A stretch of DNA of 64,000 nucleotides from Streptomyces justiciae. Its GTDB lineage: Bacteria; Actinomycetota; Actinomycetes; Streptomycetales; Streptomycetaceae. How positions within the stretch are numbered: the stretch's first letter is position 1; each line of letters starts with the position of its first letter. Below, piece by piece: positions 1-8,207 of the stretch. The position numbers and the translations under genes were made by a program. The stretch covers positions 292,898 through 356,897 of the forward strand of contig NZ_JADDXU010000011.1 in assembly GCF_015163075.1 (NCBI RefSeq). The letters are read 5' to 3'. The notes below the pieces were generated by a model. The model was not told where the DNA came from. It did not search any database and saw nothing but the letters and a program-made list of their open reading frames with translations.

Positions 1-383
1 TGTTCGTCGCGGGCAGTTCGCTGCGGACGTACCCCTTCTATCTGCCGTACTCCAACGAGGCGTTCGGCGGCCCGGACCAGACGCATCTGCGGCTGCACGA
101 CTCCAACGTGGACTGGGGCCAGGACCTGGGCCGACTGGCCGACCGGCTGCGGGAGCGGTATCCGGGCGAGCGGATCTGGCTCGTGTACAAGGGCGCCGGG
201 GTGCCGTCCTACTACGGCATCGAGGCGGCCGATCCGCGCAAGGCGCCGGCGGCCGACGTGCGCGGACTGCTGGTCGTGTCGGACTCGGCGGCCGCGAAGG
301 CCACGGGCCGACTGGCCGAACTGATCGACAGCGCCCGTTCGATCGACCATATTGGTCATTCGATCACGGTCTATCGACGGTGA
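1..383 (+). CDS. C-terminal end of a membrane glycosyltransferase-like protein (partial)
   Basis: The reading frame is open from base 3 and has no start inside the window, so this is the tail of a longer gene. The residues before the first possible internal GTG (108) continue the same protein, including a run reading DSNVDWGQDLGRL. I associate that sequence with the C-terminal soluble part of actinobacterial GT39/ArnT-like, lipid-carrier-dependent glycosyltransferases. Such enzymes move a sugar from a polyprenyl-phosphate carrier on the outer face of the membrane. No membrane segment is visible in the part present, so the call rests on the tail sequence only. It ends about 125 bases before the RpiR gene. 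Confidence 0.55.
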   Translation, partial: FVAGSSLRTYPFYLPYSNEAFGGPDQTHLRLHDSNVDWGQDLGRLADRLRERYPGERIWLVYKGAGVPSYYGIEAADPRKAPAADVRGLLVVSDSAAAKATGRLAELIDSARSIDHIGHSITVYRR

Positions 384-507
384 CACCCGTCCCTCGTGAG
401 CCACTTGAGCATGCGTCCGCCGGGCTCCGGGGGCCGGTCCACAACCCCTGGTCACGGCGGTGCGTGAGCTATGTTGAGGCACTGTGGAAGACAAAGGAGA
501 CGCACCC

Positions 508-1431
508 GTGCCCTCGCTGCAGCAGGCACGTGCGCAGGCATCCGCGATCACTTCGGGGAAGTCGGTTCCGGAAGCGGAGGCCGCACCGACTTCCCAGCTC
601 AGAACCCTCTTCGACCGGCCCCGGCTGTCCCCTGGGCAGCGTCGGATCGCGCAGTATCTGATCGAGCACATCACCGAGGCGGCGTTCCTTTCGATCACCG
701 ATCTCGCGGAGCGCGTCGGTGTCAGCCAGCCCTCGGTGACACGGTTCGCGGCGGCGGTGGGGTTCAGCGGCTATCCGGCGCTGCGCGAGAAGTTGCAGTC
801 GATCGCGCTGGGCACCCTGGCCGGCGGGCCCGTCGCGGCCGAGGAGAACCGGGGCAACGAACTCCAGGCCGCGGTCGACGCCGAGATCGAGAACCTGGAG
901 AACCTGCGCCGCGACTTCGCCGACCCCGACCAGGTCATCGACATCGGCCGCGAGTTGTCGGCGTCGACGCCGCTGACCGTCCTCGGGGTGCGGATCTCGG
1001 TGTCGCTGGCGGAGTACTTCGCGTACGCGGCGCGGCGCGTCCATCCCGACGTGCGGCTGGTGACGCTGGGCGGGAGCGTCGCCTACGACGCGCTGTTGCA
1101 GTCCCGTGAGGCGGGCGGCACCTGGGTGCTGGCGTTCTCGATGCCCCGGCACGCGCAGGAGACGCTCACGGCGCTGCGGGTCGCGCGCAGCGCGGGTCTG
1201 AAGGTCGCCCTCATCACCGACCTGGCGCTCGGGGCGGTCGCCGACGAGGCGGACGTCGTCTTCGCCACCGGTACCGGCTCCCGCCTGGTCTTCGACTCCT
1301 ACGCCGCCCCCGGCGTGATGGCCGCCGCGCTGCTCCAGGCCATGACCGACGCGGACCCCGAGCGCACCCAGGCGCGGCTCGAGGAGTACGAGCAGATCTC
1401 CGAGCAGCACCAGTTCTTCCTGCGGGACTGA
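508..1431 (+). CDS. MurR/RpiR family transcriptional regulator (HTH + SIS)
   Basis: About 307 residues. The N-terminal RpiR-type helix-turn-helix is clear (LSPGQRRIAQYLIEHITEAA, then LAERVGVSQPSVTRFAAAVG). It is followed by a SIS sugar-isomerase domain (about residues 130-270) that in this family binds a phosphosugar and controls DNA binding. I chose GTG at 508 because GGAG at 496-499 sits 8 bases upstream; the in-frame GTG at 484 has no such site. Neighbours do not reveal the target pathway. The AT-rich stretch just downstream (1500-1555) is a possible operator region. The family is often linked to amino-sugar or hexose-phosphate metabolism, but the ligand here is unknown. Confidence 0.9.
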   Translation: MPSLQQARAQASAITSGKSVPEAEAAPTSQLRTLFDRPRLSPGQRRIAQYLIEHITEAAFLSITDLAERVGVSQPSVTRFAAAVGFSGYPALREKLQSIALGTLAGGPVAAEENRGNELQAAVDAEIENLENLRRDFADPDQVIDIGRELSASTPLTVLGVRISVSLAEYFAYAARRVHPDVRLVTLGGSVAYDALLQSREAGGTWVLAFSMPRHAQETLTALRVARSAGLKVALITDLALGAVADEADVVFATGTGSRLVFDSYAAPGVMAAALLQAMTDADPERTQARLEEYEQISEQHQFFLRD

Positions 1432-1785
1432 CCCCGCCCCCTCCGGCCCCTTCGGCCACTCCCGACGAACATCCTCACAACGGGATCAACCGGCTCAAAT
1501 CACGCATGAATGTTTTCATACGTCTTGCAAAGAGGACGGCATATATAAATACTGCTCACGGATCGCGACCGGGCCGCTCCCGGGAGGCGTTCCGCACGAC
1601 GTTCCGCACCTCCGTCCCCCAGCACGGACATCCGAAGCCGCCGTCTCCTACCCGCGTCGGCGCCCCGGATGCCCGGACGGGCATCGCCTGCGCGAGCGCC
1701 CGTGGCGGCGGCCCCGGTCATCCCCTAGGCCGGGGCCGCCCAAAACCGTCGGACCACCCCACACGACGCCGCACACCCGGAAGCG
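1432..1785. promoter_or_regulatory. 354-bp intergenic region with AT-rich promoter-like stretch and inverted repeat
   Basis: No credible gene was seen here. At 1506-1519 there is an inverted repeat, ATGAA-N4-TTCAT. It is followed by TTGCAA at 1525-1530 and a markedly AT-rich run, 1541-1551, in an otherwise GC-rich context. These could be an operator and promoter for the small gene at 1786. A long hairpin follows at 1707-1740. Promoter and operator roles are inferred only from composition and symmetry. Confidence 0.35.
1707..1740. terminator. Perfect 11-bp GC stem-loop
   Basis: GGCGGCCCCGG at 1707-1717 is exactly complementary to CCGGGGCCGCC at 1730-1740, with a 12-base loop. No T-run follows, which is usual for Streptomyces terminators. 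It lies 45 bases before the ATG at 1786 and downstream of the promoter-like stretch. It could therefore be either a terminator or a 5'-leader structure of the small gene. Confidence 0.5.
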
Positions 1786-2169
1786 ATGACCATGACTGTG
1801 ACGACGACGACGCGCATCAGCCCGGACTGGCCCTGCCAGGTCAAGCAGCCCGGCAGCTACGACTGGGAACGCTCGGCCGCCAAGTGGCTGCGCGAGCTGG
1901 TGCCGGCCCGCTACGCCAGCTATCCGGCGCTCATCCGCCACCCCGTCCTGCTCGCCCGGCACGCGCAGATCCAGGTCCAGCACGAGATCCGGGTCGCCCG
2001 CACCGCCCTGCAGACGGCCCGCGCCGACCTGCCCGGCCTCGGGCTGCCCGAGTCGGTCATCGAGCACACGATCAAGCTGTACGCGGCGGAGGTGCTGCAA
2101 CTCCAGCACATCGCGCGCAGCGTCCGCGCGGTCACCGGCGCCCTGATCGACCACAGCGCCGGGCGATAA
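1786..2169 (+). CDS. Hypothetical 127-residue protein
   Basis: I do not recognise a family. The protein begins with a Thr-rich stretch, then a charged, probably helical body (residues about 20-120: SYDWERSAAKWLRELVPARY, later HEIRVARTALQTARADLPGL). No signal peptide or membrane segment is seen. It is soluble-looking and Arg/Ala-rich, with the GC3 bias expected of a real Streptomyces gene. ATG at 1786 and ATG at 1792 are both possible starts; no strong ribosome site separates them. It lies between the RpiR regulator and the PP2C phosphatase on the same strand, but gaps on both sides argue against tight coupling. Confidence 0.55.
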   Translation: MTMTVTTTTRISPDWPCQVKQPGSYDWERSAAKWLRELVPARYASYPALIRHPVLLARHAQIQVQHEIRVARTALQTARADLPGLGLPESVIEHTIKLYAAEVLQLQHIARSVRAVTGALIDHSAGR

Positions 2170-2269
2170 CGCCGCACGTCGGCGAAAGTTCCCCGACCCC
2201 GCACTTTCGAGTGAAGCCGGTCCCGGCAAGACCACCGTCGTGGTCCGCTCCATGTGCGATGCTCATGGC

Positions 2270-4627
2270 GTGACGACCGAGCCCGCCATCCCAGCGGAGT
2301 CCGGTTCCGCACCCGACACGGTCGCGCTGGCCAAGATCGTCGCCAGGCAGCGTGCCGAGATGGACCGGTTGCGGGACCAGGCTGCGACCTCGACCGTCGT
2401 GGAACGGGCGAAGGGTGCCGTGATGGCCCTGACCGGCTGTTCTCCGGACGCCGCCGGCGAGGAACTGGTCAAGCGCGCCAAGGCCGCCCACCGCACGCTG
2501 CTCGAGGAGTGCTGGCTCACCCTCGGCGACCTGGTGCCGCCCCTGAGCGCCACGGCGCCCGAACCCGGTCCCCGCCCCACCGTGCCCGAGATCCCGTTCG
2601 CGCTGCGCAGCACCGCCGACCTCGGACGGCTGGGCAAGGCCCTGGTGCGCGTGGGCACGCCTCAGGACCTGGCCCGCTGTCTGCTGGAGCATCTGTCGCC
2701 GGGCGCCGAGGCCGACGCGATCATGATCTTCGCGCGACTGCCCGCCGGGGGCCTGGAACTGATCGGGCACGCCGGCATAGACGAGACGCTGGCGGCCCAG
2801 TGGCGCCAGGTGCCGCCGGTCGGCGGGATCGCGCCGCTCGAAGCGCTCCGCAGCCGGGAACCGCGCTGGCTGGAGGACATCGGCTCGGACAGCGAGCGGC
2901 ATCTGCTGATCGGCGACCCGCCCGACCGCTGGCGGTCTCGCGCCTGGGTGCCCGTCGTCGCCGGGGACACCGCCGAGGTCTGCATCGGCTTTCTGCGCGC
3001 CCGGGGCGGACCGTTCGCCGCACACGAACGGGAGCATCTGCTGGCGGTCTCCCAGCTGTGCTCCGGCCGGCTGCGCGCCTTCGACTCCCGCACCGAACCG
3101 GCCGACGCCAGCCCCGTGCAGGAGGTGTTCGACGCGCTGCCCGGGGCCAGTCTGCTGCTCGCACCGCTGCGTACCGCGTCCGGCGAGGTCGAGGACTACC
3201 GCATCGCCGCCGCGACCGAGGAGGCCTTCGACGCACTCGGCCGCACCGGCCGCGAACTGATCGGGCTGCGGTTCCTGGAGTGCTTCCCGAACCTCGCGGG
3301 CGAACCGCTGTGGCGCGGGTGCCTGCACACGCTGGCCACCGGCGAACCGTACGACGGCGAGCCCTTCGTTCAGCAGGCGATGGTGGCCGGGGTCGCCGAA
3401 CTGTCCACCTTCACGGTGCGGGTGGCGAAACTGGGCGGTGCGCTCGCCCTCACCTGGATCCGGCACGACACCTCCGACCTCCAGGAGCAACGGCTCGCCG
3501 ACGTCCAACGGCTCGGCAACCTCGGCTGGGCGAACTGGAACCTGCTCACCCACGAGGTCGGCTGGTCCTCCCAGGTCTACACCGTCCTCGACCGCGATCC
3601 CGCCGACGGCCCCCTGCGGATCACCGCGCTGCCCGACCTCGCGCTGGCCGAGGACGCGCCCGCGCTGGACCGCGCCGTCGGGGACCTTGTGCGCCGCGGC
3701 CGCCCGCTCGCCATGCCCTTCCGGATCAGGGCCGCGGACGGCGTCCGGCACCTGCGGATCGTCGCCGAGGCGGTCACCGACGTGCAGGGCACCCCGGTCG
3801 AGGTGCACGGCTTCCTCCAGGACCTCACCGCGCAACGCAGCGCCGAACTGGCCCTCGTCGAGAGCGAACAGGCCATCCTCACGCAGCACGACGTCCTGCG
3901 CGCCGAACGCACCCTCGCCGCCAGCCTCCAGCAGGCGCTGCTCCCGCTGCCCACCCGCCCCGTGCGGTTGGCCGGACTGCGCGTCGAAGTCGCCTACCTG
4001 CCCGCCCAGTCGGGGGTCCATGTCGGCGGAGACTGGTTCAGCGCCATCGAACTGCCCGACGGCGACGCCCTGTTCGTCGTCGGCGACGTCGCCGGGCACG
4101 GCCTCGACGCCGTCGCCACCATGGCCCAGCTCCGGTTCACCGCCAAGGGCATGGTCATCACCGGCTCGTCGCTGACCGGCGCGCTGACCCGGCTCAACAC
4201 CCTGCTGCTGCACTCCCGCGACTCGCACGGCACGGCCACCTTGGTCCTGGCCCGCTACTCCCCCGCCGAGCACCGGCTGGTGTGGGCCCAGGCCGGGCAT
4301 CCGCCGCCATTGCTGCAACGCGGCGGCGAGGTCCGCTATCTGGGCCGGCCGGGCGGCATGCTGCTCGGGGCGAGCGCGTCACCGGCCTTCGAGGAGGCCG
4401 ACATCCTGCTGGAACCGGGCGACCGGCTGCTGCTCTACACGGACGGGCTGGTGGAGCGGCCCTCCGAGGGCATCGACCGAGGCCTGAAGCGACTCTCCGA
4501 GGCGGTCGTGAGCCACCAGGCCGACGGGCCCGGCTCGCTGCGCCCGCTGCTGGCGGACCTGCTCGAAGGGGAGCGGCGCGACGACGTGTGCGTGCTGGAC
4601 ATCCGGGTGCCGGAGGACGAGATCTGA
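2270..4627 (+). CDS. ANTAR-GAF-PAS-PP2C (SpoIIE-type) serine phosphatase
   Basis: About 785 residues. After GTG 2270 come an ANTAR-like helical segment (about residues 20-85, with VVERAKGAVMALTGCSPDAA), a GAF-like region (about 105-260), PAS-like regions (about 270-530) and a C-terminal PP2C/SpoIIE phosphatase domain (about 560-785). The phosphatase metal-site motifs GGDWFSAIELPDG (about residue 583) and VVGDVAGHGLDAVATM (about 604) are intact. SpoIIE-type phosphatases in Streptomyces typically dephosphorylate anti-anti-sigma factors; the target here is unknown. ANTAR domains normally bind RNA hairpins to prevent termination, so joining one to a phosphatase suggests coupled signalling. The longer start at 2240 is possible but has no better ribosome site. 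Confidence 0.88.
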   Translation: MTTEPAIPAESGSAPDTVALAKIVARQRAEMDRLRDQAATSTVVERAKGAVMALTGCSPDAAGEELVKRAKAAHRTLLEECWLTLGDLVPPLSATAPEPGPRPTVPEIPFALRSTADLGRLGKALVRVGTPQDLARCLLEHLSPGAEADAIMIFARLPAGGLELIGHAGIDETLAAQWRQVPPVGGIAPLEALRSREPRWLEDIGSDSERHLLIGDPPDRWRSRAWVPVVAGDTAEVCIGFLRARGGPFAAHEREHLLAVSQLCSGRLRAFDSRTEPADASPVQEVFDALPGASLLLAPLRTASGEVEDYRIAAATEEAFDALGRTGRELIGLRFLECFPNLAGEPLWRGCLHTLATGEPYDGEPFVQQAMVAGVAELSTFTVRVAKLGGALALTWIRHDTSDLQEQRLADVQRLGNLGWANWNLLTHEVGWSSQVYTVLDRDPADGPLRITALPDLALAEDAPALDRAVGDLVRRGRPLAMPFRIRAADGVRHLRIVAEAVTDVQGTPVEVHGFLQDLTAQRSAELALVESEQAILTQHDVLRAERTLAASLQQALLPLPTRPVRLAGLRVEVAYLPAQSGVHVGGDWFSAIELPDGDALFVVGDVAGHGLDAVATMAQLRFTAKGMVITGSSLTGALTRLNTLLLHSRDSHGTATLVLARYSPAEHRLVWAQAGHPPPLLQRGGEVRYLGRPGGMLLGASASPAFEEADILLEPGDRLLLYTDGLVERPSEGIDRGLKRLSEAVVSHQADGPGSLRPLLADLLEGERRDDVCVLDIRVPEDEI

Positions 4628-4652
4628 CCTCCCGCGCTGACGGAGGCGCCGG

Positions 4653-4760
4653 TCAGGGCGTGTCGTCGTCGCGGTGACGCCAGTACCAGATCGCGCCGAT
4701 GACGAGGGCCAGCAGGAGGACGGTCGGGAGGACGAGGCCCGGGACGCGGGAGAGGGTCAT
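4653..4760 (-). CDS. 35-residue single-pass membrane peptide
   Basis: An ATG at 4760 opens a 35-codon frame ending in TGA at 4655-4653. Its centre is hydrophobic (VPGLVLPTVLLLALVIGAIW, residues 6-25) and it ends in a charged tail rich in His, Arg and Asp. GAAGG lies about 8 bases upstream. It sits between the convergent phosphatase gene and the peptidoglycan-binding protein gene on the same strand. Short membrane peptides of this layout are common in actinomycetes. No function is known, and conservation in related genomes would decide whether it is real. Confidence 0.5.
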   Translation of the reverse strand: MTLSRVPGLVLPTVLLLALVIGAIWYWRHRDDDTP

Positions 4761-4836
4761 CGGCGTGGCCTTCGGTGGCAAGGTGCGCTGGACCACCCAT
4801 GATGACGCCCCTCGACACGTCATCCGTGCTTCTTTT

Positions 4837-4853
4837 GCCGGGCGATGCCCGGC
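4837..4853. terminator. Hairpin downstream of the peptidoglycan-binding gene
   Basis: GCCGGGC (4837-4843) pairs with GCCCGGC (4847-4853) around a 3-base loop. It lies about 24 bases beyond the stop of the minus-strand gene at 4877, a reasonable place for its terminator. Confidence 0.45.
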
Positions 4854-4876
4854 GTTCGACCGGGGCCGCGCCGAAG

Positions 4877-5605
4877 TCAGCCGCCGCCGGTGGTCGTCCT
4901 TGCTTCCAGGTCGCGGCGGGTGTCGTCGCCGTAGACGCCGGTCTCGTCGCCGCGGATGCCGTACCAGAGCTGGAAGCGGGCGACGGCCTCGGTGAGGCCG
5001 GGGTCGTAGGTGCCGTTGGTGGAGCCGTTCTCGTAGACGTTCGGGATGCGCAGCAGACGCTGTTGGAGGTCGGTCACCTCGGGGCCGCTGTCGCCCTCGC
5101 GCAGGGTGCCGGCGCCGTCCGGGTCGGTCGTGGCGGGTGCGGTCGGCGAGGCCGGCGGGGTGGAGGGCGCGGGGGTCGGTGCGGGTGCGGCCGTGCCGTC
5201 GGCCCGGCCCGGGAGGAGCAGGGCGCAGCCGAAGCCGACCAGGGCCGCGGCGCTGACGGCGACCACGATCGCGGCGCGGCGCAGCCCGGGACCGAAACCG
5301 AAGCCGTCGCCGCGGCCGACGGGGCGGCGGATTCCGCGTGACCTCACCTCGAAGCGGCCACGGACGGGCGGCAGTTCCTCAGTCGCACCCTCCGCGCTGA
5401 AGTCCTCGGCACCGAAGTCGGCCGCGCCCAAGTCCTCGTCGACGGACGGCCGTCGCGGCATCATCACGGACTCGAAGCCCGTGGTGCGTGCGGGCATGTC
5501 CTTCATGAGTTCGGCGAGGGCGTCGGTCCGGCGCGGGCGCAGCACACGGATCGGTTCGAGGACCGGGCGGTCGTCCGGCTCCCCGGGCTCGGGCGATGTC
5601 GACAC
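4877..5605 (-). CDS. Membrane-anchored peptidoglycan-binding domain protein
   Basis: 242 residues from a GTG preceded by GGAGAACC. The first about 110 residues are charged and low in hydrophobics, probably cytoplasmic. One membrane segment follows (about 115-135, RRAAIVVAVSAAALVGFGCA), then a Pro/Thr/Ala-rich linker. The C-terminal domain is a peptidoglycan-binding (PG_binding_1-like) fold (about 170-235: LREGDSGPEVTDLQQRLLRI, then TYDPGLTEAVARFQLWYGI). The layout suggests a type II membrane protein that touches the cell wall from outside. No catalytic domain is visible, so it may be a scaffold or sensor. The 150-bp gap to the lyase gene is a divergent promoter region. Confidence 0.8.
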   Translation of the reverse strand: MSTSPEPGEPDDRPVLEPIRVLRPRRTDALAELMKDMPARTTGFESVMMPRRPSVDEDLGAADFGAEDFSAEGATEELPPVRGRFEVRSRGIRRPVGRGDGFGFGPGLRRAAIVVAVSAAALVGFGCALLLPGRADGTAAPAPTPAPSTPPASPTAPATTDPDGAGTLREGDSGPEVTDLQQRLLRIPNVYENGSTNGTYDPGLTEAVARFQLWYGIRGDETGVYGDDTRRDLEARTTTGGG

Positions 5606-5689
5606 GTGGTTCTCCTTCCGTCCCCGTGCTTCGGGTAGGGATACGGGTCAGACGACCGGGCGGTTCATCCCCACCCGCCGACAAGAAAC

Positions 5690-5706
5690 GATCAATACGA
5701 TCGATT
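5690..5706. promoter_or_regulatory. Candidate operator of the polysaccharide lyase gene
   Basis: The 17-mer GATCAATACGATCGATT lies 50 bases before the lyase start. Its left half GATCAATACG recurs exactly in the operator-like palindrome before the LacI/DeoR regulator (16359-16368). The whole site also resembles the 17-mer at 15109-15125 before the sugar-binding protein gene (13 of 17 positions). This points to shared control by the regulator at 15162-16256. It is inferred from repeats only. Confidence 0.5.
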
Positions 5707-5756
5707 CGGTGGGATCCATTGAGCGTTTGAGCGATACCGTGCTAGAAACCGCCGTC

Positions 5757-8207
5757 ATGACGACTCGTTGGTCACGTCGCGGCTTGCTGGCCGCAGCCGC
5801 AAGCACCGGTACCGCCGTCGCGCTCGGCGTCCCCGCCCAGTCGCACGCCGCTCCCCAGTCCGCCGTGCGGGCCGCGGAGGCGGACGAGTTCACGACCCTG
5901 CGGGCGAAGTGGCGCACGCTGATCCTCGGCGAGGGCTTCAGCCCCACCGCCGAGCCCTTCAAGAGCCGGCTCGCCGAACTGGGCACCACCGCGACCCAGT
6001 TGCGGTCCGCCATGGCACCGGCGTCCGGTTCGCTGTGGCCGGACCTGGTGTACGCCGACCCGGAACCCGACACCGACCAGGAGTCGTACGGCTACTCCGG
6101 CAACCTCAACACCAGCTACAACCGCCTCAACACGCTGGCCCAGGCCTACTGCCAGCAAGGCACCGGCCTCACCGGCGACGCGACGCTCAAGGCCGCGATC
6201 CTCACCGGGCTCGACCACCTGCACGACGAGGTCTACAACGCCGGCCAGACCCGCTACGGCAACTGGTACAGCTGGCAGATCGGCGCCCCGCAGGCGCTGC
6301 TGGACGTGTGCGTGCTGATGTACGACTCCCTGTCGGCGACGCAGATCGCGAACTACGTCGCCGCGGTCGACCACTTCGTGCCCGATTCGGCGGTCGCGAG
6401 CTACAGCGGCACCAGCACCGGCGCCAACCGCGTCGACCTGTGCCGGGTGCTGGCGCTGCGCGGGATCGTCGGCGCGAGTTCCGCGAAGGTCGCGCTGGCC
6501 CGGGACGCCCTCTCCCCGGTCTTCCCGTACGTCACCAGCGGCGACGGCCTCTACAAGGACGGGTCGTTCGTCCAGCACACGACCGTGCCCTACACGGGCT
6601 CGTACGGCTCGGTCATGCTCGGCGGGCTCGGGATGCTGTTCGCGCTGCTCACCGGGTCGACCTGGCAGATCACCGACGCGAACCGGCAGATCGTGTTCGA
6701 CGCCGTGGAGAACGCCTGGGCTCCCTTCCTCTACAACGGGCTGGTGATGGACGGCGTCTCGGGCCGGGCGATCAGCCGGGGCGTCTCCGCCACCGACGCC
6801 AAGCAGATCCAGCAGAACGACCATCTGCGCGGTCATCCGATCCTCGCGTCGATCGTCCTGCTCGGGCAGAGCGCGAGCGCCACCGAGAACGCGCGCTGGC
6901 GCGGTCTGGTGAAGGGCTGGATCCAGCGCGACTACTACAGCCCGCCGATGAGCGACCCGTCGCTCGGGCTGACGGGGCTCGCCCGCCTCAAGGGCGTCGT
7001 CGACGACACGACGGTCACCGCGATCGCCGAGCCGACCGGCCACCGCCTGTTCACCGGCATGGCGCGGGCCACCCACCGCAGACCCGGCTGGGCCGCGTCG
7101 ATCAGCATGGCCGACCGCAGGATCACGTACTACGAGACCGGCAACGGCGAGAACCTGCGCAGCTGGCACACCGGCTCCGGAATGCTCTACTGGTGGGGCG
7201 ACACCTACGCCAACGGCCAGTACAGCGACGCCTTCTGGCCCACCGTCGACCCGTACCGCCTGCCCGGCACCACGGCCTCCCGCACGGCGCTCGCGGACGC
7301 GGCCGGCGGCGACTGGGGCGCGTCGCTGCCGGACGTGAACTGGGTCGGCGGGGCCACGGACGGGCAGCGGGCCGCGATCGGCCAGTACCTGAAGGGACTT
7401 CAGTCCACGCTCATGGCGAAGAAGTCGTGGTTCTGCGTGGACGACTCGATCGTCTGCCTGGGCGCGGGCATCAAGTGCACCGACGGCACGACGGTCGAGT
7501 CGACGATCGAGAACCGCAACCTCGGCCCCACCGGCGGCCATTCCTTCACCGTGGACGGCACCGCCTACCCGGCCACCTACCCCTGGTCGCAGACGTTCAC
7601 CGGGGCCGGCTGGGCGCACATCGGCGGCATGGGCGGCTACGTCTTCCCCGGCGGCGCGACCTTCGACGCCCTCCGTGACACACGTGACGGGAAGTGGAGC
7701 GACATCAACAAGGGCGGCTCCACGACGGTCCTCAACCGCAAGTACCTGACGCTGTACGTCGATCACGGCACGAACCCGACGAACGGCGGCTACGCGTATC
7801 TGCTCATGCCGGGCGCCACGGCCGCCCAGACCCAGGCGCGGGCCGCCGCCACCGGCTGGCTGACCGTCCTCGCCAACACCGACGACCAACAGGGCGTGGC
7901 CGTACCTTCGTCGGGGTTCACGGGCGTCAACTTCTGGTTCGGCGGCACGGTCGGCGACCTCGTCGCGAGCGACCCGTGCTCCGTGACGATCAGCGAGAAG
8001 AGCGACGGTACGGCGGTGATCTGCGTCAGCGACCCGATGCGGATGCGCACGAGCCTCACGCTCACCTGGAACCGGGCGGTGTCCGCCGTGCTGTCGAAGC
8101 CGGCCGGTGTGACGTCGGCGACGACGGGATCCGCGCTGCGGCTCACCTTCGGGGACATGACCGGCCTGGCCGGAGCCTCCCAGAAGATCACCGTCACACT
8201 CGGCTGA
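5757..8207 (+). CDS. Tat-exported family 8 polysaccharide lyase (hyaluronate/chondroitin/xanthan lyase type)
   Basis: About 816 residues. The N-terminus MTTRWSRRGLLAAAASTGTA is a twin-arginine signal peptide, ending near SHA-AP at about residue 32. The central alpha-toroid carries the PL8 catalytic signature: Asn169 in GNWYSWQIGAPQALL, and His274 with Tyr279/Tyr283 in DGSFVQHTTVPYTGSYG. The C-terminal half is the beta-sandwich region. Length fits the family. PL8 enzymes cleave uronic-acid-containing polysaccharides by beta-elimination; the exact substrate cannot be read from sequence. I chose ATG 5757 because it gives an ideal Tat signal. The frame stays open further upstream, but without signal features. 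The importer at 10.6-15 kb and the shared motif upstream link it to sugar uptake. Confidence 0.92.
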   Translation: MTTRWSRRGLLAAAASTGTAVALGVPAQSHAAPQSAVRAAEADEFTTLRAKWRTLILGEGFSPTAEPFKSRLAELGTTATQLRSAMAPASGSLWPDLVYADPEPDTDQESYGYSGNLNTSYNRLNTLAQAYCQQGTGLTGDATLKAAILTGLDHLHDEVYNAGQTRYGNWYSWQIGAPQALLDVCVLMYDSLSATQIANYVAAVDHFVPDSAVASYSGTSTGANRVDLCRVLALRGIVGASSAKVALARDALSPVFPYVTSGDGLYKDGSFVQHTTVPYTGSYGSVMLGGLGMLFALLTGSTWQITDANRQIVFDAVENAWAPFLYNGLVMDGVSGRAISRGVSATDAKQIQQNDHLRGHPILASIVLLGQSASATENARWRGLVKGWIQRDYYSPPMSDPSLGLTGLARLKGVVDDTTVTAIAEPTGHRLFTGMARATHRRPGWAASISMADRRITYYETGNGENLRSWHTGSGMLYWWGDTYANGQYSDAFWPTVDPYRLPGTTASRTALADAAGGDWGASLPDVNWVGGATDGQRAAIGQYLKGLQSTLMAKKSWFCVDDSIVCLGAGIKCTDGTTVESTIENRNLGPTGGHSFTVDGTAYPATYPWSQTFTGAGWAHIGGMGGYVFPGGATFDALRDTRDGKWSDINKGGSTTVLNRKYLTLYVDHGTNPTNGGYAYLLMPGATAAQTQARAAATGWLTVLANTDDQQGVAVPSSGFTGVNFWFGGTVGDLVASDPCSVTISEKSDGTAVICVSDPMRMRTSLTLTWNRAVSAVLSKPAGVTSATTGSALRLTFGDMTGLAGASQKITVTLG

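Noticed and set aside
1506..2273. Plus-strand frame starting in the AT-rich region
   Set aside because: The product is Arg/Pro/Ala-rich and overlaps the better-supported small gene at 1786 in another frame.
2132..4318. Very long minus-strand open frame opposite the phosphatase
   Set aside because: It lies on codon-position-biased GC-rich DNA and gives a low-complexity, His/Gly/Arg-rich product without family features; the plus-strand gene has clear domains.
5772..7889. Long minus-strand frame opposite the lyase
   Set aside because: Shadow frame; the lyase on the other strand has a Tat signal and catalytic motifs.
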